NCBI GenBank assembly: GCA_963457665.1
Contig: OY735216.1
Coordinates: forward strand, 44,369,794-44,433,793
DNA length: 64,000 nt
From: Thysanoteuthis rhombus
Lineage: Eukaryota; Mollusca; Cephalopoda; Oegopsida; Thysanoteuthidae
Direction of reading: 5' to 3'
Shown here: positions 34,840 through 46,807 of the stretch, piece after piece
Numbering within the stretch: the stretch's first letter is position 1
How the letters are laid out: every line of letters begins with the position of its first letter
The notes under the pieces: model-generated
Seen by the model: the letters and a program-made list of their open reading frames with translations, nothing else
The model's database searches: none
What the model was told of the DNA's origin: nothing
Position numbers and translations under genes: made by a program

Positions 34840-35222
34840 ATATTCCATTGTCCGTCGTTGGACATTGGATTCCCCCAAGATTCGCTAGAATCTCTCCATC
34901 AGTGGCGTTGCAGAGCTAATGCTTTCTAAACATGTATTGTTTGCCTCTCAATCTTTTATTCAGCCGGCTTCGATTTCGCATGTGATCTCTGGGGATCTGC
35001 GTTGTGAGTTGTGTGTGGAAGTTGTCGGCAATTCTTACAACATGGCCAGTTCAATGCCATTTGAGTTTTGTAATGGATTCTATGATGTCCTGGACTCCGG
35101 TTTTTTTTCCTTGATATATTGTGCTGTCTAATTCTCAATGTGTGGGTCAGTCTCGTCGGTTTGCAGGTCAGTATACTTTTCTTTTTAGGACTGAAGGTTT
35201 TTCAGAGTTGGGCTTGCTCTAC
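34801..35222 (-). mobile_element. RTE-type LINE relic with (GAT)n tail
   Basis: The (ATC)n run 34801-34840 is the tail. ATTGTCCGTCGTTGGACATTGG and downstream sequence on the minus strand correspond to the C-terminal region. It is more diverged than other copies, and the CILPIVTYG segment is mostly deleted near 35130-35160. It resumes with GGACTGAAGGTTTTTCAGAG...GGGCTTGCTC (35186-35222). Confidence 0.82.
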
Positions 35223-36253
35223 TGAAGGGTAGCTGCCCTTTCACAAACAAAGAATTACAAGTGTCTTTATTGTATCTTGTCACTAACTCCATATGTATAA
35301 AGTAGAGAAAAACTTTTCTCTCTCTATCAAAAAATGATTACATGCGTCTTATAGATTATAATGTATATTATTCTTTCCAGACACTGATGTGTCATTTGTT
35401 GTACATCTATTATTAAGCAGGGGTTCCTTGATACAGGGTAGGTATTTCAAAGATTATTCCAGTTTGAAAGGTTGAGAAAGGCCGGTCCAAATATTTATAA
35501 TTCTTTGTTGTGGATCTTGGATGATAATGGAGATCTCGTGAGTCTTCTAAGTCTCGGATGACAATGGAGATCTCGTAAGTATTGTAAGTCTCGGATGACA
35601 ATGGAGTATCTCCAAGGGTTTTAATATGATTGGGCTGAAGATCTTTAAGACTGTGCATCCCAAGTCCCCAGCAATAAACTGTTGGTCCACTTTTAAAAGC
35701 GTAGCCTGCATCCGTCTCTCTTGGTTCTGCCTCTCCTCGTTAAACTGCATTTAACTCATCGGTCATCTCGCTAGTCCGGATATCTGTCTTGATTAGAAGT
35801 CACTATAAACTGCAATCTACAGCTACAGCCTTCGAGCCTACCGAACAGACGTTGCTTAGCTTCAGGTCTCGTTATACCGACGTGTACGTAACAGAGAACA
35901 GGCTTTCCTGCTGGTCGCTAGCCTGTGACAAGTTCCCCAGACAACACATCCTTAAAGTAACAACAACAGTGGACGCATTATTATTACTTTTATAATTTAA
36001 GTTTTTGCTAGAAGATTACTTTGACTTTCACCCTTCTCTTGTCCAATTTTTATTTTTGGCTTACAATCGTTATTACGTTTACTCTAGTGTCATTTTTTTC
36101 CTTTCTTACTTGGTACACTTTCTTCTTCTTTTTGATACTATGCCCTCCTTTCGCTTCTTCTTCTTACGGCTTCTGGCTTTATCCTATTTTCTCCTTTAGT
36201 CATCGGGGCATGCAATATAAGGATCCGCTTTATTTTTACCTTCGTACCTATAT

Positions 36254-36255
<2 letters not shown>
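35223..36255. other. No gene; small AATGGAGATCTCGT duplication
   Basis: GGATGATAATGGAGATCTCGT (35518), GGATGACAATGGAGATCTCGT (35557) and GGATGACAATGGAGTATCTC (35596) form a three-unit ~39-bp tandem repeat. Nothing else was recognised. Confidence 0.65.
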
Positions 36256-36257
<2 letters not shown>

Positions 36258-36324
<67 letters not shown>

Positions 36325-36467
36325 AATGTTTATCATGTTAAGGTAATATACATATATATATTTGAAAAATTTCAATAGTATAAATTTGATACATACACAC
36401 AAATATATATTCCCATAATTATATATAATGCACACCAATGTGCACGCACGCACACACACACACACAT

Positions 36468-36523
<56 letters not shown>
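36258..36523. repeat. (TA)n and (CA)n(TA)n microsatellites
   Basis: TA 36258-36321, CA-rich 36445-36490, TA 36490-36523. Confidence 0.95.
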
Positions 36524-36525
<2 letters not shown>

Positions 36526-37570
36526 TTGGACATATATACTATGATTTACATGAAAACACATATTTACTTAAAAATGTGTATATAAAACTTGTCGATGCAT
36601 ATATTAATGTGTATACACTCATATATGTAGATAAACATACATTGTTATTGGAATTCCTGTGTACAAAAATATTTATACTTGTATTTTTACACATAACTAT
36701 GCATACACACGTAAACTTGCTTTTATAATTCCTTCACTTTATCCATCTTTTTCACACACACACATATATGTACATATGTATATATTTACATACACATATA
36801 TATGTGTATGTGTGTTTGTATGTGAGAGTGTGTTGAGATTTTCAAAATATTCATTCTTATGTATAATGTGTGCAGCCACGTGGATAGAATTATTATTTGG
36901 AGGCAAATATATATTTGTATATGGTTTATGGGTAGTACGTTTTGTAAGGAATCTTGAAATATATATTTCTAGGTAAGTTGATCGCTTTGTATACAGTAAT
37001 GTGGATGAAGCATAGTTACTTCAGAACTCGCTGCCTTGAGGTAATCATGCAGACCATTACTAATGTAGTGTGTTCGATCCTCGATGGTGGCTGTACACTT
37101 GAAGCTTTGAGCCAGCGTATTCTGAATCCTTAAAAGTGTTTAGCTCAGTCATTCTCAACGGGGACCATATTGCACCAAACGGACTGAGGTGACGGATTCT
37201 TCTTGTAATCTTATATGTGATATTAGGTTGTTGTTTTTTGGCGATCTCCTGAAGTTTTCGTAATTTTGTACACTTCCCTCAAGACATCACACAGTAGGTA
37301 CTTGTCTATTGAATTCCTAGAAACTTTTGAACCTGGTTCTCTCCCCACCCATAAACGAGATATTTGGTACTTCCCGTTTGCAATTTCTCAATATTCTCTG
37401 AACCTTGTCCTTCCCCCTCCATAAATGTCATATTAGATACTTCCTCTCGCGAGTACTTTTGGTACTGACTTATGTCAGGTTCCAAGGTGATTAGATAAAA
37501 AGGCACCATTAATGCGTCAATATTTTTCATAGTATATCTCGGAATTTTTGAGATGAGGTATTATTATTAT

Positions 37571-37844
37571 TTCTATTGATATTCGGACCATCTTCATCTT
37601 GTTTTTTTTTTTTCATACAACGTTTCGGCCGTTGCACTCTACGGCCTTCGTCAGGTATCATCTGGTAGATTTGGGGAAGTAACGGACCGAACCCTTTATT
37701 TACCCGACGGGGGTATATTGACCGTACTACCCTCTTAGCGTTAGTAGTATTGTTATATTGTCTCACACTAGGATCGAACCTAGAACCATCAGATTACTTT
37801 ACAGTAATTTTTCTGAGGCTGTAACCACTGTGCTATCAATAGAA
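37571..37844 (-). mobile_element. tRNA-derived SINE (family 2) with hammerhead-like core
   Basis: Minus strand from 37844: TTCTATTGATAGCACAGTGG (A-box region), TTACAGCCTC, GGTTCTAGGTTCGATCCTAG (perfect pol III B-box GGTTCGATCC), then a non-tRNA body with ATACCCCCGTCGGGTAAATA and GGGTTCGGTCCG. The hammerhead-like domain lies at 37614-37659, then an A-rich stretch, CAAGATGAAGATGGTCCGAA and an (AAT)n-like tail. The first and last 11 nt (TTCTATTGATA / TATCAATAGAA) are perfect inverted repeats. The sister copy is at 15893-16153. Confidence 0.82.
37614..37659 (-). ncRNA. Hammerhead-ribozyme-like domain in SINE family 2
   Basis: Minus strand: GATAC, CTGACGA (37648-37654), extra A, stem II GGCCGT / ACGGCC (perfect 6 bp, 8-nt loop AGAGTGCA), GAAAC (37622-37626), GTT, GTATG. 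ACGT can form a 2-bp palindromic stem III, GUU is a permitted cleavage triplet, and GTAT pairs with ATAC as a 4-bp stem I. All core boxes are intact except for one additional A between CUGACGA and stem II, which may weaken or abolish cleavage. Confidence 0.6.
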
Positions 37845-38211
37845 AAAAAATATTTTTCATGTTGGTCAAAAACTATTGTTCAGTTTATCAATTAAAAATA
37901 AGAGATAAACAATTGTGGTGTGTCACTCAATGGAAATCGTCACGTGACCAACGTCTTTTGTCACCATGAGGTGTTGGGGGGGGATCAGTTGAAAGATTGG
38001 AAAATGGGGGAATCGATGTATAAATCACTTCACATGAGTGTGTTCAAATATTCAAATGATTTGGAAGAGAGAGAGGGGGGGGAGAGAATCAGTTTTTTTT
38101 GCTGATTTTTTTATGTAGGATAAATTTTAATCAAATTATTGTAGGTAAGGAAATGGCATTTATTGCTGTTGTTGACTAAAACTTATCAAAATTCAGAAAA
38201 TATCTAAATTG

Positions 38212-38252
38212 TCATCACTGAAGAGGAGTAACTGCAATACTTCGAATCCATA
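38212..38252 (+). other. Degenerate hammerhead-like core
   Basis: Plus strand ATCACTGAAGA, then stem GGAGTA / TACTTC (6 bp with one G-U, loop ACTGCAA), then GAATCC. It has CUGAAGA and GAA in the right places, but the A15.1 position of GAAAC is lost. Probably a relic related to the 310-nt repeat family. Confidence 0.4.
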
Positions 38253-38359
38253 GTTTCGCACGACGGACGGAAAATTATTCAATATGCCAATTATGGCACT
38301 ACACGTGGGTTTCAGTATCATCTCAAGTCGGAATAGAAGTGGAATTTTGACTGAGTAGC

Positions 38360-38444
38360 TACTTATCTATCTATATTTCTGATCATCTATCTATCAATCT
38401 ATCATCTATCTATCTATCTATCTATCTATCTTATTCTTTTCTTA

Positions 38445-38477
<33 letters not shown>

Positions 38478-38484
38478 CTATATA

Positions 38485-38533
<49 letters not shown>

Positions 38534-38736
38534 TTCTATTAAAATATTTACATCTATGTATCCATCTCATTCAACTAATATTCACCTATCTTGTATTTCA
38601 TTCTGTTCATATCCATCCATTCATCAATCAATCTATCTTCTTTTCATATATCCCAATCTATCTACCTCTTCTCTCTCTCTTTATACACACACACACATAT
38701 ATATATATATATATTCATTCTTTTCATATCCCTCCT

Positions 38737-38773
<37 letters not shown>

Positions 38774-38830
38774 TAATCTCTATCTATCCATCTATCTATC
38801 TATCTATCAATCTATCTATCTATCTCACTC
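38360..38830. repeat. (TATC)n and (TA)n microsatellite cluster
   Basis: TATC-type repeats 38360-38480 and 38740-38830, with (TA)n at 38485-38531 and a short CA/TA block at 38684-38714. Confidence 0.93.
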
Positions 38831-38834
38831 TGTT

Positions 38835-40388
38835 CGTATTTATCTACCTATATCTGTCTTCATATCTATCTCTGCCTATTAATCTATTCCAATCTCTTCC
38901 TATCTATTGAATAATCCATCTCAATCTGTTCTTATCGATCAATACTTATCTATATGTTTGGTAATATCTTTCTATAGAAGTCTTATTCATTCCTGTCTCC
39001 TACACCCGTTGAGCACAACGACTCCAGCACCAATACCGAGAGCCTGGTTCCAGGTCAGGATCTGCTTACAAATGGACAATTTGAAACCCGCAGATCACAA
39101 AAGATTATCGCTCTTAAATCGCCTTAATCTAGCAACGGGAACATTCTTGTAAAATCTGAAATACTCAAAGATTAAAATTCTTATACATATGTATGTATAT
39201 GATTGTATGTGTGTGTGTATGTGCGTGTGTGTGTGTGAAAAATTGCAGGCTACTCAACAATCTACCAAATCTCTAATATTGTTATGCATGTTACTACCTG
39301 TGTTCGAATCTTACATTTTCAGTTGTAACATAAAGGAATCTTTGGGTAGTTTAATAAGAGTATAGGAAGGAAGAGGGCAAAGAAGAAATTTAGATACTTC
39401 AATAAAACGGTTGGATTAAAAAGAAGAGAAAAGAAATTTAGACAGTCAAATAAGAGGGTGGGGATGAGATGAAAAAAAAGAATGTTAGATAATTGAATAA
39501 GAGAGTTGTAATAAGGGGAACTGAATAGAAAATTTTGATAAGGCGGTCGTAAGAGAGAGGATATAAAAATGAGATATTTAAATATGAAGATAGGTAAGGA
39601 GTGAACAAAAAAGAGTCATGTGGTTTACATGGAATCCCCATACTCATTTCAAACTGATACATGTTTGTATAACAGCTAGAAAAAACATTGGTGAGCATCA
39701 TAGATTAGAAGGGATAAGGGAGAGAATTAAAAGATATAAGTGAAGGGTGAGAGACGGCTGAGGATTGGGATAATCGATAATCTCATGGAATTTCTGCGGG
39801 TTCGGCTAGTAAAATACTATTTATGGTGCACAAATCCGATTAAATCCGCTTAGTCTGGCACAAGGCTACAGGTTTAGGTAACCCAGTGAGATTTTCGCCG
39901 TCAAATCCTGTAGTTTGATCAAGTCAAGAAACAACATGTGCTTGCAAAATCTGTAATACTTGAGTATGACTGGGAGGCACCCAGTGAGCGCATACCTAAC
40001 GCCATACATAGGACAAGGTGAATAAAAATCAGTTCATACAGAGTAACTCTGAATCGAGGACGACAATGCAATTTTTTCATTATTTGAATTATTGTCTTCA
40101 TCTAGGAAAGGATATTTCCAAGTCAAGAGAGAAAAGAATCCTGGATCTGATTTCCAATCATCCTACAATCCACACTTCCAAGAAATGTCATTCAGATTCA
40201 TCAGCGAGTTTTTTGAGATATTAATGGACAGGCAGACAAACATAAATGGATGCGTATGATCATCAGGGGAAAAATATCTCTAAATCGAAATATAGTCCCC
40301 TGAATTCGAGCAATTCTTTCTTAGCCAATTGTTTTTCCTTCCACAAGATTTCATGAAAGTTCATTAAATACATCTTGAGGGATTCTGC

Positions 40389-40390
<2 letters not shown>
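38835..40390. other. No gene recognised
   Basis: Contains a TAGTCTGGCACAAGGCTAC phrase (39852) that resembles phrases at 40625 and 41106. No element boundary could be drawn. Confidence 0.5.

Positions 40391-40393
<3 letters not shown>

Positions 40394-40475
<82 letters not shown>
40394..40475. repeat. (AG)n microsatellite
   Basis: Perfect AG run of about 82 bp. Confidence 0.97.
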
Positions 40476-40478
<3 letters not shown>

Positions 40479-40479
40479 G

Positions 40480-41640
40480 GGTGGATACATATACCTCTTC
40501 CAACTCCATGGGCAAAGTTAAAAAATAATCTTTGTAGTCGGGTCAGCTCTCTTCGAAATGAAATACTATCGATGATGCATAAATCCAGTTCAATGATCGG
40601 CACTTATTAAGCCTAGGTTAGCATGGCACAAGGCCACTTGTGTGACAAATCCAGAAGAAATAAATATTTGTATAGTATTAGCTGTCAGCAGCTTTAGCTT
40701 GCTCAACATTATTCTATAACTATATGATTCAGCTGTTCACTAATCCTGTTTATTTGGTCCTAAAAATACGATAGCATAGAGATTGCCAAAGATTAGCCAT
40801 TTTAGTGGTTAAACATGGTTAGACTTTTAATTTCCAGCCAACTTCATTGCTTGAAATTACACGTTCCAAATAACGTTGTTGTACTCCCTATGGAATATCC
40901 TTTTCGAAATCTCACCTCATAACCCTAACCCTAATTCTAATCCTGTACATGAATTTCTGGTGTGAACATAAGATTTTTAGCAATAAAGTTATCTGGAAAT
41001 TGATAAAATGAAAAATCTGCCCATTTTTAGCCATCAAGGGGAATAATCATTGTTAATATTCATACTATCTTATTTTGGAACAAATAACCATTATCGGTTT
41101 GATCTAGTCTGGCACAAGAGCATGTGTGCGGGGCGCCCACTCAGTAACAAACTCATTAAGGTGATAATAATCAACACGATCAGATAACCATTACAGCGAT
41201 GCTAAGATTGTATTTACTCAGCTTAGCTTTTCTGGCTCAGGGCAAAGTGTATTAATTACTGGGCGAGGAACGAACTCACTACAGGAGTACTTGTCTGCTA
41301 GAATATCTTGTTAACCATTACTCTATAAACATACTTCGGTGGTATTTACCAAGCTTTGCTTCGTCTTACGGAATGCCTTATTGGATGTGAAAAGGATTAT
41401 TCTGGAAAAGATCAATTGTTTCAATTCGATATTTCCCGAGCAGAGAGGGTCAACATACTTGAACCATCTGTATTTTACAAAACTGGCTTCTACTTGGGCT
41501 TGAACACTGATCACTGACACCAGTAATGTATACATTATTGTTTACATAGTTTACACTATACATACGTCATGATTGTGGTGTACAATGCAAACCACAGTGC
41601 AATAAATCGATATTACGAATGAAATTTTAGACGTATTGCA
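40480..41640. other. No gene recognised
   Basis: Unique AT-rich sequence with three GGCACAAG phrases. AACCCTAACCCTAA near 40922 is too short to be a telomeric tract. Confidence 0.5.
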
Positions 41641-41641
41641 C

Positions 41642-41643
<2 letters not shown>

Positions 41644-41730
<87 letters not shown>
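41644..41730. repeat. (CA)n(TA)n microsatellite
   Basis: CA 41644-41686 then TA 41687-41730. Confidence 0.96.
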
Positions 41731-41732
<2 letters not shown>

Positions 41733-41963
41733 GATATCAAGGTGGTGCCACAACATCTATTGGTCTATTTGCTTGTCTATAAATTACCTGAATTTTGCTT
41801 GCATACTCGAAGGATGTTGGGGAAAGGTTTAAAATAAAACGTTTTGAGAACAATATTTCTGAAGATTTCAGAAGGGGTTATTTATAATTAAACTATAATG
41901 CTCAACTGAGCCGTTGCTCACCGTTCAACAGACACACACTCACACTCACACACGCACACACAC

Positions 41964-42002
<39 letters not shown>

Positions 42003-42011
42003 CGTGGGTGT

Positions 42012-42261
42012 GTATGTTGAACGAGAGCACTCTGGTGGATGGGGAATTTATCCGTAATATATATATAACGCTTAGATTCTTAATTAAATTAATTTGGCAT
42101 TACAGACCATTCAGTTCCGTACCTCTGAGGCAGGATATCGGCCTCCGGGTCTGAGGCGAAGGTTTTGATCCTGCCTTGTAGTACTGGGTGGGATAATGGA
42201 AAGTCTACTGCCACACTGAAGAGATGTAATACTTCGAAACAGCTGTCCGTGGATAACACTT

Positions 42262-42262
<1 letters not shown>
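42012..42262 (+). mobile_element. Hammerhead-bearing 310-nt repeat, one partial unit
   Basis: Ribozyme sense is the plus strand. Same landmarks as the other copies: GAGAGCACTCTGGTGGATGG, TCGGCCTCCGGGTCTGAGGC, GTTTTGATCCTGCC, GGGATAATGGAAAGTC and the ribozyme at 42211-42252. It ends in GGATAACACTTTATATATA. As in the other copies, the 3' side of the ribozyme abuts (TA)n. Confidence 0.8.
42211..42252 (+). ncRNA. Type I hammerhead ribozyme
   Basis: CCACA (42211-42215), CTGAAGA (42216-42222), stem II GATGT-AAT-ACTTC with one T-T mismatch, GAAAC (42236-42240), AGCTGTC, CGTGG. Stem III ACAG/CTGT is a perfect palindrome, and GTGG/CCAC forms stem I. Predicted cleavage after C 42247 (GUC). The stem II mismatch may reduce activity. 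Confidence 0.75.

Positions 42263-42322
<60 letters not shown>
42263..42322. repeat. (TA)n microsatellite at hammerhead-repeat boundary
   Basis: TA run directly following the hammerhead repeat. Confidence 0.95.
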
Positions 42323-42326
<4 letters not shown>

Positions 42327-42552
42327 AGAAAAACAAATCAGTAAGTCAATATGTGATGTGTGATGGGTTCATTTCATAAAGTGCTCGATAATTAAACACC
42401 AAGTTAATTTCAAGTAGAGCTTAAAATGTGATGTTCATAAAGTGCCCAATACATTCCATCGAGAAGAATAGACACCTCTCCCAACAATGTTCTGGATAAG
42501 GATAAATATTGATCGAATCATTTACCTGAAAATGGACAATTTTTCTCATTTA

Positions 42553-42592
42553 AGGGTCAAAAGTAAAGGGCAACTTTCTTCACAAGTCTAAA
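42553..42592 (+). repeat. Single unit of the GGGTCAAAAG minisatellite
   Basis: TTTAAGGGTCAAAAGTAAAGG followed by GCAACTTTCTTCAC matches the 26.9-27.8 kb array units. Confidence 0.6.
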
Positions 42593-42636
42593 AGCTTTTC
42601 TATTTTAACTCAAATATCCAACTGATCGTACTTTGG

Positions 42637-42639
<3 letters not shown>

Positions 42640-42721
<82 letters not shown>

Positions 42722-42817
42722 TTGCACTTGTAAACAGATATGCATCTATGTTATTTTCTCATTTTTATTTTGTCTCTCTCTCTCTTTCCCTCTGTCTCCC
42801 TGTCTCTGTGTTTCTCT

Positions 42818-42896
<79 letters not shown>

Positions 42897-42932
42897 TCTC
42901 TCTCTCTCTCTCTCTCCCTCTCTCTCTCTCTT
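42640..42932. repeat. (TA)n/(GT)n/(TC)n microsatellite cluster
   Basis: TA 42640-42679, GT 42680-42721, TC-rich 42773-42820, TA 42821-42864, GT 42865-42895, TC 42896-42932. The 124-codon open frame across it is a translated repeat. Confidence 0.94.
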
Positions 42933-43194
42933 TTAATCCCTTCCTATAATTTTACTTTTGTTTTTCGACTTTTCCTTTCTCTTTGTCTCGATCATCTACG
43001 TCTCTAGTGAGGGTTCCCATGGAGACAGACGCTGTTTGGAAATGATGTCATTAGAGATGGTTCTTGGTGAGTTAGAATCATTATTCAGTACATTTTCACG
43101 ACTTCCACAGACATAATGAATCTCATGTTGGTTGGCAATTGTGATGACTTGTGTAACTATATGTAATATCAGTCTGAATATTTAAGGAGTAAGA

Positions 43195-43372
43195 AAAAGC
43201 TGAAAGTAAGACTGAAGCTTTCACGTTTGTAAAAAAAAAATGTTTCCCTTCATTTGTGGTAAGAGTTTAAATTCAATCTTGACCCCTTAAAAGTAAAATG
43301 AAAAGTTTCATCTTCACTTTTGATCCTTTAAATGAATGAAGAAAACTTTTGATTCACTTTTTACCTCCAAGG
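43195..43372 (-). repeat. GGGGTCAAAAG minisatellite, minus orientation
   Basis: Units CTTGACCCCTTAAAAGTAAAA (43280), CTTTTGATCCTTTAAATGAA (43317) and CACTTTTTACCTCCAAGG (43350) are reverse-complement units of the array at 26.9-27.8 kb. Confidence 0.55.
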
Positions 43373-43482
43373 ACTGGGAAGTTCAACCTCACCAACTTTC
43401 CTTCGGTCAATTAAGTATGCGTGCCAAATTCTATTTTTTACGTGGTTCCTATAGCGGTACAAACAGACGAGGTGACATCTCT

Positions 43483-43815
43483 CACCATCATCATCATTAT
43501 TATCATTAGTCTTCGGGCATAGACCTTCCCAAGATATATCGGACCTCTCTGTCATGAGCATCACAGAGCCAATACTCCATAGACTTGTTTAGTTTGTCCT
43601 GTCATATCATATTCTGCTGGCCTGGTTTCTCGGTGTTTTTGATTTTGATCATCGTGTGTATATTTCTAACATGCTTGTCGTACATGACCTTTGTTTTACT
43701 AGAGTCCATATGAAGGCTGGCTTTCTTGCTTTCTTCATTCAGTTCATCTAGCATTAGTTGGAGGCTATGAAGGTTCTCTGCAAAATGAGTGATGTTGTCT
43801 GTAAATCAGAAGGGC
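43483..43815 (-). mobile_element. RTE-type LINE relic with internal deletion
   Basis: Two parts of the consensus are fused. Next to the (ATC)n-like tail (43483-43503) is the extreme C-terminal region (to about 43627, TGGCCTGGTTTCTCGG). Immediately after it comes the RT thumb: minus strand LDELNEESKKASLHMDSSKT and NLHSLQLM (43690-43780). The ~600 bp that separate these parts in the 3.6-kb copy are missing. Confidence 0.8.
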
Positions 43816-43819
43816 TTAG

Positions 43820-45745
43820 ACACTCGACTTATACATATAGATGCATTAATTATATAATTCTGAAGATGCGTTCACTGAGGCATACCAATATTTATCCATC
43901 TATACATCTTCATATATATTCATCAATGGAATAAGCAAACGAAGCTACTTACCAGAATCATTGCTATTGATAAATGAGTTCAAACCTTCTTTGGGACCCT
44001 CTTCTCGTTTGCTTTCACCAAAATTAAGTCAGGTTTGTCCAGGCAATATCCAACCATTTTGAATCCCTCGAGTACCGGTTGTCCAGCCTCAATATGATTG
44101 GAAACCAAGCAGACGGATCTTTACTTCGTATTCATGCATAGTAAATCGCCCGTGAGGTTACTCAATCGACATTGAGACATCCTTGAGTGAACTTGTGCAT
44201 TCTGTGATCGATATTTACGATAGTGGAGCTCGCACGTTCTTCACATCAAATGTAGGACACATCACTTACGTTGGCCAGCCCTTTGCAGTCCAGATTCGGC
44301 ATCCCTCAACTTCTTGCTTTCCCAAAGATATTCCAGACTGCGAACAAGATGATGGAGAACGTGATTAGGAAGATTATGAAGATCCCGAAAGAGGGATCCG
44401 TAAGGCTAAGATACTTCTTTTCCATGGAGATTGGAGCCTTTTATTGGCGCTAGTCAATCTTTCTTGTCCTGCATTCGGCTGTGTGTCAAATGAATCTAAA
44501 CTTGCTGAACAATGTGGATTTTATAAGTAAATTTTCATTTCATTTCAGTCTCCTTTTACTTGGTTGGATTGGCATTGTGCCTTGGGTCTAAAACTGGAAT
44601 CCCATCAAATCAAAAGACAATTTTGTTCAACTCGTAAAAGCTTCCTCTGATTTCGACTGTTCGATCTAAAACACAGACAGTCATTCTCTTTTATTGATGA
44701 TAGACATAACCCGACCCTGGCTGTCAATAGCAGAATTGTCTCGGTTCATTTCTTAAAGTGTTGTAATGCTGACTAGCAGGGAAACCCAGCGTTGTCCGAT
44801 AAAAAAATACTGTCTAGACAAGAAAATCGTTCTTTTATGTAATTGTTTTTAGACAATAAAGCAAATGAAAAAAAATTACATATGAAAAAGTAGCTTTTAC
44901 TGTAGATTGTATGATGCGTGAAACAAAGTGGTAGATGCAGACCTTTATTTTGGCAGGATTTCTGGGTACACAGTATTAATGCGTCTGCATTTTATCCAGG
45001 GATCTCATGAGATTGACACTGTATCTTTAATCATATGAGATCCCAAAACTCTGTACTCCATACTTCTCAGTTAATTCAATATCTTACTCCATTTCTCTTG
45101 ACATTGCTTCATTTGGCTTCATATAGCATGATGTGCTCTTTTATGTTCTGTGGGAGCCCCAAATGACCGTATAATCAATTTTGTTACAACTTGATGTTTT
45201 GTGAGTCGTTATACCAAATTTAAGTCGATGGGCCTTACGTTTGAATGTCTTTGTTGCATGGACATGCAGTGACACACACAAGCTTTGGCCTTTGATATTA
45301 GTACAAATTAACGAAAATTAGTTATGTAATTTTTCTAGAGTCCTGTAACAAAATATGCTTAGTTATTTTTCAAGATAATGTTCTGGCTGGAGACTTTTGC
45401 ACACATTAATTTGTATCAAAACATAGAAATTTCCAAAACAAATGGATGTAAAAGCATTGTTTTCAAACAAATGCTCAAATGTTCATTTGAAAATATACGG
45501 CTGTTGACTGAAGTAAATAACTTGGAAAAATGTGTTTATAGATCAGCTTAGTTTACATTATAAGTTTAGATTACATTTTTTTAACCGAATTATAAAATAA
45601 AAAAATGGAAAAAAAAAGTGGGAGTGAGTTCTAAGTGAGTTACTGATAAATTCTACGGAATGCAGCGGTAATCGAAGCAGGAATCGGGCAGGTACAGACA
45701 ATATATGAACAAAAGTGAGAATTTTGAGTTGAAGCAGTTATTCAG
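43820..45745. other. No gene or repeat recognised
   Basis: Unique sequence with short frames only. No transposon motif or exon signature seen. Confidence 0.5.
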
Positions 45746-45965
45746 TCCCTTGCATTACCGGTTGGCTGTTTAGTTCGATGATAAAAGTAAGGCAACATTG
45801 GAGTAGCTACCCTATCGGTAGGAGGTCCAATTCCTGCAGCAGTCCAATTTTCTTTAATTGTTTATCCTATTCATGCTGTTCCGGCCAAATGATACATCCA
45901 CTGTGTAATAACGGGAAATCATTTCAGATAGAGTTTCAAGATCATATAACGCAACGTATATGTAC
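45690..45965 (+). mobile_element. tRNA-derived SINE (family 1)
   Basis: CCCTTGCATTACCGGTTGGC, degenerate A-box, GCTACCCTATCGGTAGGAGG, TCCAATTCCTGCAGCAG, then body TTTTCTTTAATTGTTTATCC, TATTCATGCTG, ATACATCCACTGTGTAATAA and AGATAGAGTTTCAAG. The ~60 bp upstream (45690-45745, GACAATATATGAACAAAAGTG) resemble an inverted copy of the body start, as in the copies at 50.5 and 61.1 kb. Confidence 0.78.
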
Positions 45966-46239
45966 ATAAATATATATACATACGATATACACACAGAAAT
46001 AGATACATAATTGGATATTAGTATGCAGACACCAGTGCTACTACAATTATGAGTGTGTCTGTCTGTGCGTGTTCTTACATACAGACATGATAACCTTTGC
46101 GATGAGGTACGCGGTCATAGATTTGCCAATAATGTCGATCTCGTGGTGTTGTTATCAGCGACGAGTTGGAAATATCTTCGACTTTTAATTTCATTTTGAA
46201 CGATTCGTCCTGATTTGAAACAAGAACGTCTTCACCGGT

Positions 46240-46240
46240 G

Positions 46241-46290
<50 letters not shown>

Positions 46291-46318
46291 GGGAGAGAGA
46301 GAGGGGGAGAGAGGAAGC
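46240..46318. repeat. (GA)n tract
   Basis: GA-rich run of about 78 bp with GGG interruptions. A second GA-rich region spans 46459-46582. Confidence 0.93.
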
Positions 46319-46735
46319 GGGTGGCTTGTCTTTATCCGTAACCAAGCTTTTTCCGAATCTCTAGTCTAATATCTTTATAACATCGCTGTTGTCATCACAC
46401 CCACTTACGTATCAATTAAACATTTCCGGATTATTAGTTCTGTCTTGTCTGATTTAAAGAGTCAGAGAGGGGGGGACAGGAGAGGGAGAGAGAGAGGGAA
46501 AGAGTCAAACAGACACACATACACAGAGGAGGACAGAGAGAGAGAGAGGGGGGGAGGGAGAGAGTGAAAGGCTGAGAGAGAGAAGGATCTATCTTTTTTA
46601 CCTATCGGTGATCCGATCGATTGAGACAGACGGATAGATATAACGATTTTCTGTCCATCTCTTTTCCCCTCTCTCTGTCTTTCACTCTCTTTCTCTATGT
46701 ATATATAAAAAGAGAGAGAGCAAGAGGAAGAGAAT

Positions 46736-46736
<1 letters not shown>

Positions 46737-46804
<68 letters not shown>
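46737..46804. repeat. (CA)n(TA)n microsatellite
   Basis: CA 46737-46773 then TA 46774-46804. Confidence 0.95.

Positions 46805-46807
<3 letters not shown>

Noticed and set aside
37018..37095. GTTCGATCCTCGATGG as a tRNA or SINE B-box
   Set aside because: No A-box at a suitable distance and no second copy. One short match is not enough.
40920..40940. AACCCTAACCCTAA, possible interstitial telomere
   Set aside because: Only about two units, followed by unrelated sequence. Consistent with chance in AT-rich DNA.
42633..43007. 124-codon open frame
   Set aside because: Translated TA, GT and TC repeats.
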